A stretch of DNA of 64,000 nt from Spongilla lacustris. Lineage: Eukaryota > Porifera > Demospongiae > Spongillida > Spongillidae. The position numbers were made by a program, and so were the translations under genes. The stretch covers positions 6,137,642 through 6,201,641 of the forward strand of contig OX442422.1 in the NCBI GenBank assembly GCA_949361645.1, given 5' to 3'. This document shows, piece after piece, positions 1 through 11,149 of this stretch. Each line of letters starts with the position of its first letter. The first letter of the stretch is position 1. Under the pieces are notes generated by a model, which did not search any database, was not told where the DNA came from, and saw only the letters and a list, made by a program, of their open reading frames with translations.

Positions 1-206
1 TACATAATTTATTTTATACAAAGTAATTTTGAAATACTTACAAATGAAGGTTGTCTTGGTCGCTATTTGTATATTAATTTGCCCTTGGAAGCAAGTTATT
101 CCAGCTACACCAAAATCAAATGACCAACACAGCATGATATAACTTATAATATTGATTTTAGAAAACCATGTTAATGTACATGTGTAAATTTCCCCCACTA
201 CTCCAG

Positions 207-308
207 AATGCAAATACTCCATTACACCTTGCTGCAATGGGAGGTCATACATTTAGTGTGAAATTCCTCCTTTCCACTCCTGGTATTGATGTTAACATCA
301 AGAATGAT
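207..308 (+). CDS. Ankyrin repeat exon 1 (left arm)
   Basis: A 102-bp exon between ...CTCCAG and GTGAG encodes exactly one 34-residue ankyrin repeat in phase 0, with the core TPLHLAA and the second helix ending LLSTPGIDVN. Ankyrin repeats are protein-binding scaffolds. The first visible exon of a series that probably starts left of the window. No other domain is seen, so the role of the protein cannot be told. Confidence 0.85.
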
Positions 309-661
309 GTGAGATCCATTGGCTGATGATTATTTAAATACGGGCATTACATGTGTTAATAAAGGTACTGTCACAAGTTAATGTGAAGTGATGTACATAT
401 AATATAATACCCATACATTCAGTGGGAAGCCATCTGGTTGGCACGAATCGAGCGCAAACACGTGCACATAATTCCAGAGGGGTATATTGTATATGCGAAG
501 GCCGAAGGGCATTTTTGTCGGAAACTGTCTCAACATAGATTGCATGCATAGTGGATCAGTATGGCCTTGTCTCAATAAGTTAAACAATGTTCATCAAAAT
601 CATGTACATGTACATGTACAGTGCATTACTCAAACATTATATATATATTTTGTACTAACAG

Positions 662-763
662 AGTGGTTGTACTCCATTACACCTTGCTGCAAGGGGAGAT
701 CATACTGCTTGCGTGAAACGTCTCCTCTCCACTCCTGGTATTGATGTGAACATTTCAGACAGA
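662..763 (+). CDS. Ankyrin repeat exon 2 (left arm)
   Basis: Bounded by ACTAACAG and GTAAGT; 34 codons, one repeat (TPLHLAARGDH, then LLSTPGIDVNI). It has the same length and phase as exon 1, so inclusion or skipping keeps the frame. Confidence 0.85.
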
Positions 764-1102
764 GTAAGTTGGTCCAATGAATAATGGTAAGAGATGGTGT
801 ATTCAAAAAGTTTCTATATGTTTAAGTTAGCCTGGGGACCTGACTGATGCAGTCAGGTTCCCAGACTATGATTTAGTGTGACATGCAATTCAATTGTTGT
901 TCGTGTTTTAGTGGGTAATTCTACAATGTACATTACACCACAATTTGATGCAGGATTAGGGGTTGGTAAGTTTATTCCCTTCTAGCGTGGCATTATGAGG
1001 CTATGAGTGCACAACGAAGGTATTTCTTCATTTATAATCCACACAGTCAACCTTAGTGCCATACTACATCATCATAGCTATTACCTAGCTCACCACACTA
1101 GT

Positions 1103-1154
1103 CTATAGGCTTGCCAGCTAACTAGAAATTTCTAGTTAGCTGGCAAGCCTATAG
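1103..1154. repeat. Perfect 52-bp palindrome without spacer
   Basis: The 26-base half starting CTATAGGCTTGCCAGC is followed directly by its exact reverse complement, centred in the intron between ankyrin exons 2 and 3. It may be a tiny foldback element or a cruciform-forming site. Confidence 0.95.
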
Positions 1155-1334
1155 CCTGCATGAGCTATGATCTGCACAGTTGTGAGTGCATGGTTTTAAA
1201 TGCATATGCATTTGCATATAAGTTGTTTCACTCAATGCTTGTGTTGTACAGAGTATGATAGCTCAATGAAGTGATTTCAGTGTGTGTGTGTACATGTTTT
1301 ATATATTTTGACTGAACTATTGTACCCATTCCAG

Positions 1335-1436
1335 AATGGTGATACTCCATTACAAATTGCTGCAAGTAGAGGTCATATTACATGTCTGGAAAATCTACTT
1401 TCCACCCCTGGTATTCATGCGAACATTAATGCCTGT
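1335..1436 (+). CDS. Ankyrin repeat exon 3 (left arm)
   Basis: Acceptor CATTCCAG; repeat core TPLQIAASRGH and LLSTPGIHAN. The donor is less clear: GTGGTA in the usual place (end 1436), or GTATGT three bases later (end 1439). Either keeps the frame. Confidence 0.75.
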
Positions 1437-1515
1437 GTGGTATGTGCGCGTGTACATATACAATGTCACCATGTACACATTGTATATGTTGACTAAACTA
1501 TTGTGCCCACTCCAG

Positions 1516-1620
1516 GGTGCCAGTGATACTGCATTACAACTTGCTACAAAGGGAGGTCATATTGCTTGCGTGAAACATCTCCTTTCCACTCCTGGTATTG
1601 ATGTGAATCTGAAAGGCCGG
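1516..1620 (+). CDS. Ankyrin repeat exon 4 (left arm)
   Basis: A 105-bp exon between CACTCCAG and GTGAGT, one codon longer than its neighbours. The repeat reads TALQLATKGGH then LLSTPGIDVNL. It is separated from exon 3 by an intron of only about 80 bp. Confidence 0.85.
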
Positions 1621-2334
1621 GTGAGTCAGCCATATTGATTTTGGGATATTTTGTTATACATGTATGTTTATCATTAAAATTAATACAAGTATATGGGTCC
1701 AGGTCACATGATGTTTGATGGAGGTGTTTACATGGACCAATTTATTTAGCACACATTCAATTAGCATGTACATGTAAATTTTCGAGTCATGACTCTTAGT
1801 GTACATCAGTGGCAATGGGTACTTCATCAATAGTATTTGAAAAAACTGAGGTAGTTAATCAACATAGGAAAATGGTCCAACTACATTAAACTATTACAGA
1901 GACATTGATGGCTATATATAACTATGAATGACAGTTTCTGAGAAAAAAATTAATGGAATTGCTATAGCATTTGAATCGTTGCCGGACTCTATTGACTTCC
2001 TATTTTCAATACTTCATACCACCGGGCCATTCTATGGCAAAAATATTTTAAGGTGTTTTGAACTACCTCTGTGTTATATTTTTGAGGCTCGATACCCCAT
2101 CAAGATAAAATACCCATACTATTTGACAGAAGCATTGAAATTGCTTGCAAAAGTGTGTACATGTATGCCATGACCCCTATCACATTTTGGTACAAGGCTA
2201 GCTGAGCATGTTGTATTTCAGCCATGGATTGCGATTACAAAAAAATTAGCACTGTATCATGCATTCATGTTGTAAACCATTTATTAAAGCAGTGTACTCA
2301 TCTATTATTATACATGTACATGTACCAACTCAAG

Positions 2335-2436
2335 TGGAGTGATAGTCCACTACACCTTGCACTAGAGAAAGGTCATATTGCTTGCGTGGAACATCTTCTT
2401 TCCACTCCTGGTATTGAAGTGAACACTAAGAATAAC
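2335..2436 (+). CDS. Ankyrin repeat exon 5 (left arm)
   Basis: Follows ACTCAAG and precedes GTGAGT; 34 codons with SPLHLALEKGH and LLSTPGIEVN. The next recognised exon is 5.3 kb away because the intron has taken in a hAT-like element and an integrase fragment. Confidence 0.83.
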
Positions 2437-3389
2437 GTGAGTTGTTTGTTCCATGTAATGTTTTTGTATGTGCAGACGCATGTTCCTTACAGATACATAT
2501 ATTTACATTGTGCATGTGCCAACCAAATTTGTATATCGTCTTGCAAGTATTGCAACGTCTGATACCATAACTTTCGGAAGGAGTTATCAAATCGCTTCAA
2601 ATTCGGTTTGAAGGTACATGTAAAGAGGTTCCTTAGCTATTGGTTTGTTCTATTCGTTAATTTTTACTCCATCCGTTACGGAGATACAGTTGAACAAAGT
2701 TTGTTTATACGTTTTCTGCGCTCGATTCGCGCCAAATTTACTGTATGGGGAGGCGTATATCATAGGTATTAGAGTAATGGATTGGAAACATCTCACGTGA
2801 TCCATTGACGTTCAATAGAACTTGACGTACAATCCGTGTTTCGACTATTTGGGGCGTGGCCGTAGAGAAGTTAACGAGTTTTACACTTATCCGTACCCTT
2901 TGGTTGTGTTCAACCAGTGAGAAACGTAGATTACGATGGGTTTAATCCTTTTTAACATTTTACCAATTTTAAATAAATTGTGTTAGCCTGCTATTGACTG
3001 CAAACGCTTTGTGGGACTGTGCGCTTAGTACCGTACTCCGTAGGCTACCGTAGAGCCTTCCTTCTATACGTTTCATGGTAGCCCGTGCGACAATACACTT
3101 GATTGGGTATAATAAATATATAGGCACATCGCATCATAGAGATAAAACATCGTGGTATTTGATGATATAAAGGTCTTATATATACAGTGCACTCCTATCT
3201 CGTTATTTTATTTTTTTAATCGATGTAGTGCTATGTATATTCATAGGTAATAGAGTATTATCTATGGTATATTTAATTTACCAAAAAACACTATAGATTT
3301 AGATATAATAGGAAAAAGGAATATAACGAGGAAAGAAAAAGCACAGTAGTGCAACAATGATGTGCAACATAAATCACTTCAGCGCTGTG
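2437..3389. other. Intron sequence, nothing recognised
   Basis: Between ankyrin exon 5 and the hAT-like insertion. I see no conserved reading frame or terminal repeat here; the stretch is mixed in composition with AT-rich ends. Confidence 0.6.
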
Positions 3390-3495
3390 CCCTGCAGCAG
3401 GGTTGCCGAAGGCCAGCCCGGCCTGCCAGGCCGGACTTACAGTTTGGCCTGGCAGGTAGGACCTAGTCTCGTCCCCAGCCTGATATGCATTCGCA

Positions 3496-5222
3496 ATACC
3501 GTAAAATCGCAATTAAACGCCGCGGTTTTTAATCGGGACAGAATCAGTTTACTAGTGAAATTTTTGTTACTGTTGGAAATTAAAATGTATCTTTTGAACG
3601 ATACACAGCAACCTCAGCAGCTTTTGGCAAATGAATGTATCCTGCATGTATTTATCTGTTGCAAGTTTGCTCAAGTTCCACTCAGGGTAGTTTATCTTGC
3701 TCGCCACGGATGCGATGTAACGACTTTTTAATAGCGTACGTTGGCTATATACAGATACGGTAACTTCCAAACGATCACCTCTCGGCGTTTAAACTTATAA
3801 CAATCATTCTCTCCGAAGTTAGAGTCGTTTAAAACAAGTAGGTCTTTCCCGCTCGTTTGGTGTCTGATATATTAAAATTACTAAATATTGCCGATAATAA
3901 CTCATCACAACTGAAACCATGCAGTCCCCAATTCACGCACGCGCAATGCATCAGTCATGTACATGTATAATCTGCAGCAACAGGTAAAAATCGGAAGAAG
4001 TGCTATGATAAACTGTTCGTAGATCATCATCTCCAAGCCTTGAAATTTTAAAGTATGCGTTCAATCGCAAAATAATTTGGCATTGTTAAGTACCGGTACT
4101 TGGATGGCAGAATGTGAATTGCCATGAACTCCTGCAGGCAACTGAGGCGAGCTCTATCATCAGTGCATGTGTGCATGTGTTTAGTGCGTGGGAGGAAGTA
4201 ACAATGGAGACAATAGTAAGGTCATTTAGAGGTTGCGGTATATAAGAACTGCAATCAACATCCACCTCAATGCATAATGACCGTCCATGTCACCATAATC
4301 CTCTTCATCGCAGCTGGACCATGCATTGATCATCATCTGCATCTGAATCATCTGTGCCTATGCCTTGACTTAGCTTGAGCTTTTCCGAAATGGAATAAAA
4401 TGCAGCAAATAAGGTCGGGATTGTTTTTTTTTTTTAATACCACAACCTCCAAATGACCTCACAATTGTCTCCATTGTTATCGCCCCCCACGCACTAACCA
4501 CACACTGTACAATCAGCTGTTTTTAAGGAGCTCGCCCTGCAGGAATTCATGGCAGTTCGCCTTCTGCCATCCAGCTACTCATCAATCAGTACCAAATTCG
4601 TTGGCGATCCGCGAACCTTGCATGCCCCCTTCTAGGCTTGGAGATGCTGATCTACGAACAGTTTATCATAGCACTTCATCCGATTTTTACCTGTTGCTGC
4701 AAATTATACATGTACATGACTGATGCATTGCGTGAATTGGGGACTGGTTTCAGTTATTGCTTGTGAAACATGCAGTGATTTTACGGGTGTAACGTTATTG
4801 GTCATGTGATGAGTTATTATCGGCAACATTAGTAATTTTAATATATCAGATGCCAAACGAGCGCGGGAAAGACCTACTTGTTTTAAACGACTGTATCTTC
4901 GGGAGAGAATGATTGTTATAAGTTTAAACGCCGAGAGGTGATCGTATGGAAGTTACCGTATCTGTATAGCGAACGCACGCTATAAAAAAGCACGCATCCC
5001 AACGGGCACAAATGTCGTTACATCGCATCCGTGGCGAGCAAGATAAACGACCCTGAGTGGAACTTGAGCAAACGTGCAACAGATAAATACATGCAATATA
5101 CATTGGAAATTGCATTTCCAAAAGCTGCTGAAGTTGCTGTGTATCGTTCAAAAGATACTTCACTAGTAAGCTGATTCTGTCCCGATTAAAAGCCGCGGCG
5201 TTTAATTGCGATTTTACGGTAT
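3496..5222. mobile_element. Foldback element nested in the hAT-like element (left arm)
   Basis: The first and last ~750-800 bp are imperfect inverted copies: the left end ATACCGTAAAATCGCAATTA matches the inverted right end finishing TTTTACGGTAT, and shared blocks continue inward to about 4250 and 4430. The outer bases fit either a TA or a GCA target duplication. No coding frame is seen. The arms differ by scattered substitutions and small indels, so this insertion is older than palindrome 1. Confidence 0.85.
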
Positions 5223-5978
5223 GCAGTCTGGTGAAGTCCTGTACAAATTTCTGTCCCGCGATTACGTAACATTGTTACACAACGTCGGGAGGAATGCAGT
5301 GACGTATTTTATGAATGAGTAAAATTAATTAATTAAATAATTAATTAACGCAACTAACAGAGGAGAAAGGACCAGAAGTTCCCGAACAACGCTTCGCTCG
5401 TTGTACTTCTTCGATCGCGCGTCAAATACCCAAGGCAGAACGGCTTAACAAAGTGACTTCCCATGCCCAATTGTAAGACATACGAAGACATCCCGATCCA
5501 GTGTACGTCTACGATGATTCGGAACTGTTTGTCTTTAACTTAAGTGCCGAATAACTCATACGTTCACCCGCTCATTTGATCGTTCGCTGTACATCCTCCG
5601 TCACCATCGCAATTATCAATAACTTCGAGAGAATGCAATTACTGCATACCTCAAATCTGATTGCTGCGCCAACATTCTGGTGCAAATTGAGTACAGGACT
5701 TCACCAGACCCACTTTTCGCGTAGCGGTGATGTAATCCATCCGCTACTGCCGTATGTGGGTCTGGGAACGAGAATAGGTCGGACCTTGGCCTGACAGGCC
5801 GGGACCCGCCCACAAGGCACGCATGCGTATGGCGTTTATTTGCTAAAGGGGAACCTTCGATTTCGTTGTAAGATACGGCTCAAATTGAGCTTTTCGTTGC
5901 GGGCCAAAGCAATTAAAGAAGAAATCACTTTGACCGCACAGCTTGAACGGCTGCTCTTTGTCGTGTCATTGTATATGC

Positions 5979-6027
5979 CTAGTTGGGTGTGGCCCGACTA
6001 CGCTGTAGTCGGGCCACGCCCAACTAG
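5979..6027. repeat. Hairpin, 24-bp stem
   Basis: CTAGTTGGGTGTGGCCCGAC and its reverse complement, with one mismatch and almost no loop. It lies inside the hAT-like element, probably a small foldback insertion. Confidence 0.85.
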
Positions 6028-6387
6028 TAGATCGATGCCTAACAACAGTTAAGTGCTCCCTGACATAGAGCTTGTGGCAGTAATCACATCATGCCTTTTC
6101 TTAGAGGCATGGACTGAAATGCGACCAAACAATGGAGGTAGAGTCATGTTTTTGACGTTGATGGGAACCTTTAACATAAATAAGAGTTGCATCTAAAGAT
6201 CGGGAGTAGCTGAAGTGGATGCACAGGCAGCATCCGCATGAAGCAGCATCCTACGCGCGCGTAGCGATCAAATTTAAATTAAGGTTAATAAACTAAATAT
6301 ATTAATAATACGTATTAAACCGATCTTACAGGTCGGGGCTCTGTCAGGCCGGACCCCGGCCTGACTTTCGGCAACCCTGCCCTGCAG

Positions 6388-7119
6388 ACCCTTCCCCTTT
6401 ACGAACTTCCTACAACATGGTGAACATGACAAGGGAGTAACTGTTTGCTTTGGTGTGCTACTCCGTAGCCGTCTGCCATAGGGTGCAACTCACTAGCCGT
6501 TAGCTGCACGTGCGATGGTATAGTAGCTGCAATTAAGCTGTGGTACTCTGTAGCTTTCTGCCAAAGAGTTCGTTCTAGCCATAGATAATGGAATTCTATT
6601 ATCTATGATGCCATAGGATCCACTCCATACAGTCTGCCAAAAGGTCCACTCCATGCATAGTTGTTTGCTTTGGGGGTATGCTCTGTCTATAGCAAGCATA
6701 ATTGGCAGCTGCGAAACGACATGTACAACTGCGTAGCAAATGAGATTCATAGTTCTGTTTCCAATCCATTTAACACTATGATTATACATGCATCATTGAC
6801 ACGAACGAAGCGGCAGGAAAACGTACACGTACTTTGTTATCGATCATGCACCACATTTAAAAGATTTACATGTTATATGAGCCATCACTTAATGTCCTCC
6901 AAAGCTGGCCAGTTGTCGGAGGTCTACTGAACGAATATATGTAACCAGACTGTCTGACCAATGATATTAAACTACAACTGAGATGCTAACAAGTCGTCGT
7001 GGAATATACAATACTCTTATTGTAGAGCATCCCTAGCCGACTACTATATACAAGCTAACAATGCAACAACACAGGTACATGTATGATTACACTAAAAATA
7101 GTTTGAACAGGATCTAGTG
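6388..7119. other. Intron stretch with small hairpins
   Basis: Contains recurring short words around CTGCCA and a hairpin at 6577-6604 (CATAGATAAT and its complement around GGAATTCT). No coding segment recognised. Confidence 0.55.
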
Positions 7120-7330
7120 AGCGGCAGAACTTGTGACCCTTGTCAAAGGAACAATGCAACAAATTAAAGCTTTGGAAGCAACATGCACCATGGAATCCAA
7201 TATGCTTGTAAAATATTATGCTTGGTATCAAGTAGGTATTGATTTAGTGGGTCCTTTACCCGCTGAGACTCCAGAGGTCACAAGTATATATAATGACAAT
7301 CACTGATTATTATTTTAGAGCTACATTAAA
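7120..7330 (+). pseudogene. Retroelement integrase fragment (left arm)
   Basis: Translation with frame changes gives CDPCQRNN (end of an HHCC zinc finger) followed by WYQVGIDLVGPLPAETPE and, in another frame, MTITDYYF. This is the start of the integrase core that follows the zinc finger in Ty3-type and GIN-type integrases. A stop and at least one frameshift break it, and neither RT nor LTR lies nearby. A dead fragment in the ankyrin intron. Confidence 0.7.
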
Positions 7331-7354
7331 ATTGTCCGTTTCTCTACCTAGATC

Positions 7355-7551
7355 TAAAGCTTGTTCTACCAAACACAAAGCCATCCCATGATAGGAATGC
7401 CCACGGCCATAAATGCTAATTTGCATGCCTGGAATCTGATTACATGATGCCACTCAAATTTGTGTACCTTGGAACAAAAAATCACTATGGGATGCAAAAC
7501 AACTAGACTCCTAGTAATAATCACTTATCTGAACAACAGTAAAATGTGTGT
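7355..7551. repeat. Local dispersed repeat, copy 1
   Basis: Begins AAAGCTTGTTCTACC, includes CCATCCCATGATAGGAATGC and ends near CAGTAAAATGTG. Related copies are at 7887-8027 and 8555-8720. Function unknown. Confidence 0.75.
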
Positions 7552-7689
7552 TCTTATTTGGATATCATTTGTTTCAGGATTGCTGTACATTTGTAAGGGG
7601 ATAACCAATAGTGGAATCGGGTATTTTGCTAATCGTATTCATCACACTTCAAATCTTACATAGGACCTACTAACGTAGGTCCTGATAGT

Positions 7690-7886
7690 ATAGGTGTTGA
7701 AAATAGCACATGACAACAATACGTGTACTTTGTACCCACCATGTTGACTAAACTGTTGTACCCACTCCAGCGTGGTTATACTCCTTTACACCTTGCTGCA
7801 GAGGGAGGTCATACGACTTGTGTGGAACGTCTCCTTTCCACTCCTGGCATTGATATGAACATAAAGAATGTTGTGAGTTACATGGT
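7690..7886. repeat. Tandem-duplicated exon unit, copy 1
   Basis: About 197 bp covering intron end, ankyrin exon 6 and donor. It recurs 529 bp downstream at 8219-8415 with few changes, so exons 6 and 7 arose by recent local duplication. Confidence 0.85.
7771..7872 (+). CDS. Ankyrin repeat exon 6 (left arm)
   Basis: Between CACTCCAG and GTGAGT; 34 codons with TPLHLAAEGGH and LLSTPGIDMN. The donor is followed directly by a truncated copy of the local dispersed repeat. Confidence 0.85.
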
Positions 7887-8027
7887 GGCTTGTTCTACCA
7901 AACACAAAGCCATCCCATGATAGGAATGCCCACCATAAATGCTAATTGGCATTAACAAAAACATCTATGGGATGCAAAACAACTAGACTCCTAGTAATAA
8001 TCACTTATCTGAACAACAGTAAAATGT
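7887..8027. repeat. Local dispersed repeat, copy 2
   Basis: Shortened version of the 7355 repeat, missing its middle and ending directly against a run of 24 G. Confidence 0.75.
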
Positions 8028-8051
8028 GGGGGGGGGGGGGGGGGGGGGGGG
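8028..8051. repeat. Homopolymer (G)24
   Basis: Twenty-four consecutive G, partner of a C24 run at 24010-24033 in the other arm. Confidence 0.95.
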
Positions 8052-8218
8052 TTTGTTGTTGTTTGGGTTGCTGTACATTTGTAAAAGAATAACCATATCA
8101 AATTGGCTCCAGTGAACAATATATGTGATGTACATGTATGAACCCAATGGGATATCAGACCATAACAGTTAATATTGGCACAGACACCATAATATACATA
8201 CTTTTGTAATGAAATATT

Positions 8219-8415
8219 ATAGGTGTTGAAAATAGCACATGACAACAATACGTGTACTTTGTACCCACCATGTTGACTAAACTGTTGTACCCACTCCAGC
8301 ATGGTTGTACTCCTTTACACCTTGCTGCAGAGGGAGGCCATACTACTTGTATGGAACGTCTCATTTCCACTCCTGGTATGGATGTGAACATAAAGAATGT
8401 TGTGAGTTACATGGT
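8219..8415. repeat. Tandem-duplicated exon unit, copy 2
   Basis: Second copy of the 7690-7886 unit, carrying ankyrin exon 7. Confidence 0.85.
8300..8401 (+). CDS. Ankyrin repeat exon 7 (left arm)
   Basis: CACTCCAG acceptor and GTGAGT donor; 34 codons, nearly identical to exon 6, with TPLHLAAEGGH and LISTPGMDVN. Confidence 0.84.
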
Positions 8416-8554
8416 AGTGCATTGAATGTTACATGAATAATGCAGCTATCAGTAACATAACACTAAGAAAAGGTTTGAAGAGGAGGGAGTGGGGTGTTCA
8501 CTTGAGGGCTATATTTATATGTTAAGGTTGTCAGGCAATTTTGCAACCTATATT

Positions 8555-8720
8555 TAAAGCTTGATCTAATAAGCAAAAATCCATCCCATGATTAGAAAAC
8601 ACCTACTATAAACGCTAATTAGTATGCCTGCAATCTGATTGCATGGTGCCCCACAAATTCCCACCCCATGGCACTAAACTGTGTATGGGATGCAAGCCAA
8701 CTTCACTCAAAATGAAAATA
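8555..8720. repeat. Local dispersed repeat, copy 3
   Basis: Most diverged copy, starting AAAGCTTGATCTAAT and keeping CCATCCCATGATTAG and GGGATGCAAG. Confidence 0.7.
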
Positions 8721-9331
8721 GTTTGACCCCAATGCAAAAAGGGCATTTTCTGGAAATCTATTGTTTGCTTTTCTGTACATAACCATTGAATGCAATGAAG
8801 TGTGGGCATGTACATGCATATATTGAAATTGTGAGGTATAAATATACATGTATACGTGCTGAAAATAGCGACAACAAAATTCAAAAGTAGACATTGATGA
8901 GAACATTTATAATTTCATGTTACAGTGACTGATATACCCCAAAATGATCACATTTCCATATATGAATAATATGATATTGTAATAAAAGGGAGGGGAGTGT
9001 TTTTTGGTTATATTGCTATATGAACATGTATCTGCACCTTGAATGAAGACACTTTATGACACTGGCTTTAAAACAGTTATGACTATAAATTGGCCACCTC
9101 TCCCTCATCCCTTTTTTGCAATAAACCATTCACCTTTGTATTCCAAAAATACTAGGGCACATTTATCCACTACTTGTGTATATATATAAAGTATTGAATT
9201 GTTGTTCAATTAAGTTCCCCACTTTTAGCCAATGATCCCCATTTTTCGCATATGTGTGAGTTGAGAATTCTATGTATAAGTGAGCCATTACTGTACTGTG
9301 TGGCATAACTTGTATATGTTACCCACTCCAG
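8721..9331. other. AT-rich intron, nothing recognised
   Basis: No coding or structured signal seen between the third dispersed repeat and ankyrin exon 8. Confidence 0.6.
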
Positions 9332-9448
9332 TATGGTCATACTCCATTACACCTTGCTGCAAAGGGAGGTCGTACTACCTGTGCAGAACGTCTTCTTTCT
9401 ACTCCTGGTCTTGATGTGGATTGTGCATTTCAGACAATCTTTGTATAA
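9332..9448 (+). CDS. Ankyrin repeat exon 8, probable terminal exon (left arm)
   Basis: Acceptor ACTCCAG; the repeat TPLHLAAKGGR, LLSTPGLDVD is followed, where other exons have GTGAG, by a few codons and an in-frame TAA at 9446-9448. It is either the true last exon or a decayed exon that lost its donor. An RLE-element pseudogene starts about 110 bp downstream, so any 3' UTR would run into it. Confidence 0.7.
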   Translation, partial: YGHTPLHLAAKGGRTTCAERLLSTPGLDVDCAFQTIFV

Positions 9449-9559
9449 TTTTACATAATCGATAAAAATTAAAGATGTGAGCACTGAATGTAGATCAGAT
9501 TGATTGGATGGTCTTTGGGGGACAATAATTTAATATTGCATCTTGACAAACACTTCAAC

Positions 9560-10813
9560 GCATGTAATTGTGCTTATTAAAGTTCTCGTGGATGTCTCAG
9601 TAGTTTGCCTCCAAGTGTCTTTCTCACTTCTCCGCATGTGTGGATGCTACTGTAAGTTACTACACCTAACCAGAGCAACCCCACATAGCCTTTGTGCAGA
9701 CTCTCTTAAGTCCTTTGGTGAAGAGATAAGGTTTTGTTTACTTCATGCCTTGCAGCGGATGTCTTTGATTCTCACTGGCAGCAAGCACAGCTCATTCCAT
9801 GTTTTGGTGGACTAGGCTTTCATTCCCTCGCCCCTCACTCCTCTGCTGCTTTCATCTCTTCCCTTGCCCCTTCAGGACTGTGTAGCCCTGATGACATCCA
9901 CATGCTACAGGCTGTAACATCCAAATCTCCTCGCAGGACTCTATCACTGTGGAAACCACTTTAGCCTCTCCCCCTCCCCCTCCGCAGAAAGCTTTGTCTA
10001 TAATATGTTGGCGCAGATCTGATGTTCATATATTCCAGTCCTTGCTATCCTCCTCCTCTCCAGTGAGCAAGGCTTGAATCCTTTCCATCACTACCCCTCA
10101 TGCAGGTTCCTGGATCTCTGTTGTCCCTTCCACTGGCTTCGACCTGCACCTTGACAATGCTGAGTGTCAGGTTGCTCTTAGATGGTGGCTGGGTCTTGAT
10201 ACCTCAGGAGGTTCCTCTTACCCTTTTGCCCTGACATTGCTCTATACCCACTAGGTCATCATGCAACCTTTTGCAGACATGGTGGGGATGTACATGTAGT
10301 TTCACATCATAATCATTTGCATGACATACATGTATCGTTGCTGACTTTTGTTGCCATGCCCACCTTTCTGTGAAGGTGGAAGTGGGATATGGTTTAAGTA
10401 GGGAACATTTCAACTCCCGTCCTGCAGATGTTCTTGTTCAAAGTTGCGACAGAGGAAGGCCTGCAGCCTTTGATGTCACAGTTACCTCACTTCTCACTCC
10501 TGCTGCTCTGAATGAAGCTCATGTATCTGCAGTGGCAGCAGCCCATGTGGCTGAAAACAGGAAGCATGCTGCTAACAATACATAATGCCAGGAATTGGAG
10601 TGGACATGTAAATGTATCCCCCTGGTGGTGGAAATGTATAAAAACTGGGGGAAAGAAGCACAAAGTGCATTTTCCCACTTGGCATCCCTGCTTGCTGTTA
10701 GCCAGTCAAGTTCCAAATCAATAATGGTTGCTGATATTTATGGCCGCCTCAATTTGTCACTGGTGAGAACAGTGGCAAGGGCCATCATGGGAAGGGAGTT
10801 GGCCCATGGATAG
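9560..10813 (+). pseudogene. RLE-type non-LTR retroelement remnant B (left arm)
   Basis: Pieces in shifting frames match the downstream part of the element at 13440-15420: LLRMCGCYCKLLHLTRATP, GGLGFHSLAPHSSAAFISSL, VALRWWLGLD, RPADVLVQSC followed by AAFDVTV (endonuclease-like motif), and the C-terminal CIPLVVEMYKNWGKEA ending at a stop near 10813. RT motifs are absent (5' truncated) and several frameshifts prevent expression. Confidence 0.85.
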
Positions 10814-10941
10814 ACTTATTGGAACTGTGATAAATAAGCTTTACATTGTGCTAATACTTACTTTTGTATATGCTTTGCTTGTAATCCTATGTTTATATAT
10901 AATAATTAACACATCTAAAGGTAAACTGCCAAATTAGAATG

Positions 10942-11145
10942 GGTTGGCTTTATTGGAACGAGGGGGGGGGGGGGGGGAGGGGGGGGAGGGGAGGGGTCCA
11001 AAGTGGTAGAAGACTAGAGTAGGGGTTTGAACCTCATTCTATGTATCAGTACACAAAGAAGAATGAGGCTCAAACCCCTACCTCTAGTCTCCTACCACTT
11101 TGGACCCCCCCCCCCCCCTACCTTCCCGTTCCAATAAAGCCAACC
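10942..11145. mobile_element. Short foldback MITE (left arm)
   Basis: About 204 bp starting GGTTGGCTTTATTGGAACG and ending with its inverse. The two ~95-bp arms also share AAAGTGGTAG and a block around CAAACCCCTAC, with G or C tracts near the ends that vary in length. It separates two RLE remnants. No target duplication was recognised. Confidence 0.85.
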
Positions 11146-11149
11146 TGTT

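Larger units (their letters stand above)
3398..6379. mobile_element. hAT-like non-autonomous DNA transposon (left arm)
   Basis: The left end begins CAGGGTTGCCGAAGG and the right end finishes with the inverted form (CTTTCGGCAACCCTG). Both ends are flanked by an identical 8-bp direct repeat CCCTGCAG (3390-3397 and 6380-6387). CAG ends with an 8-bp target duplication are typical of hAT-type transposition. The 3.0-kb interior has no transposase frame and contains a large nested foldback, so the element depended on an enzyme made elsewhere. It sits in the long ankyrin intron. Confidence 0.85.
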
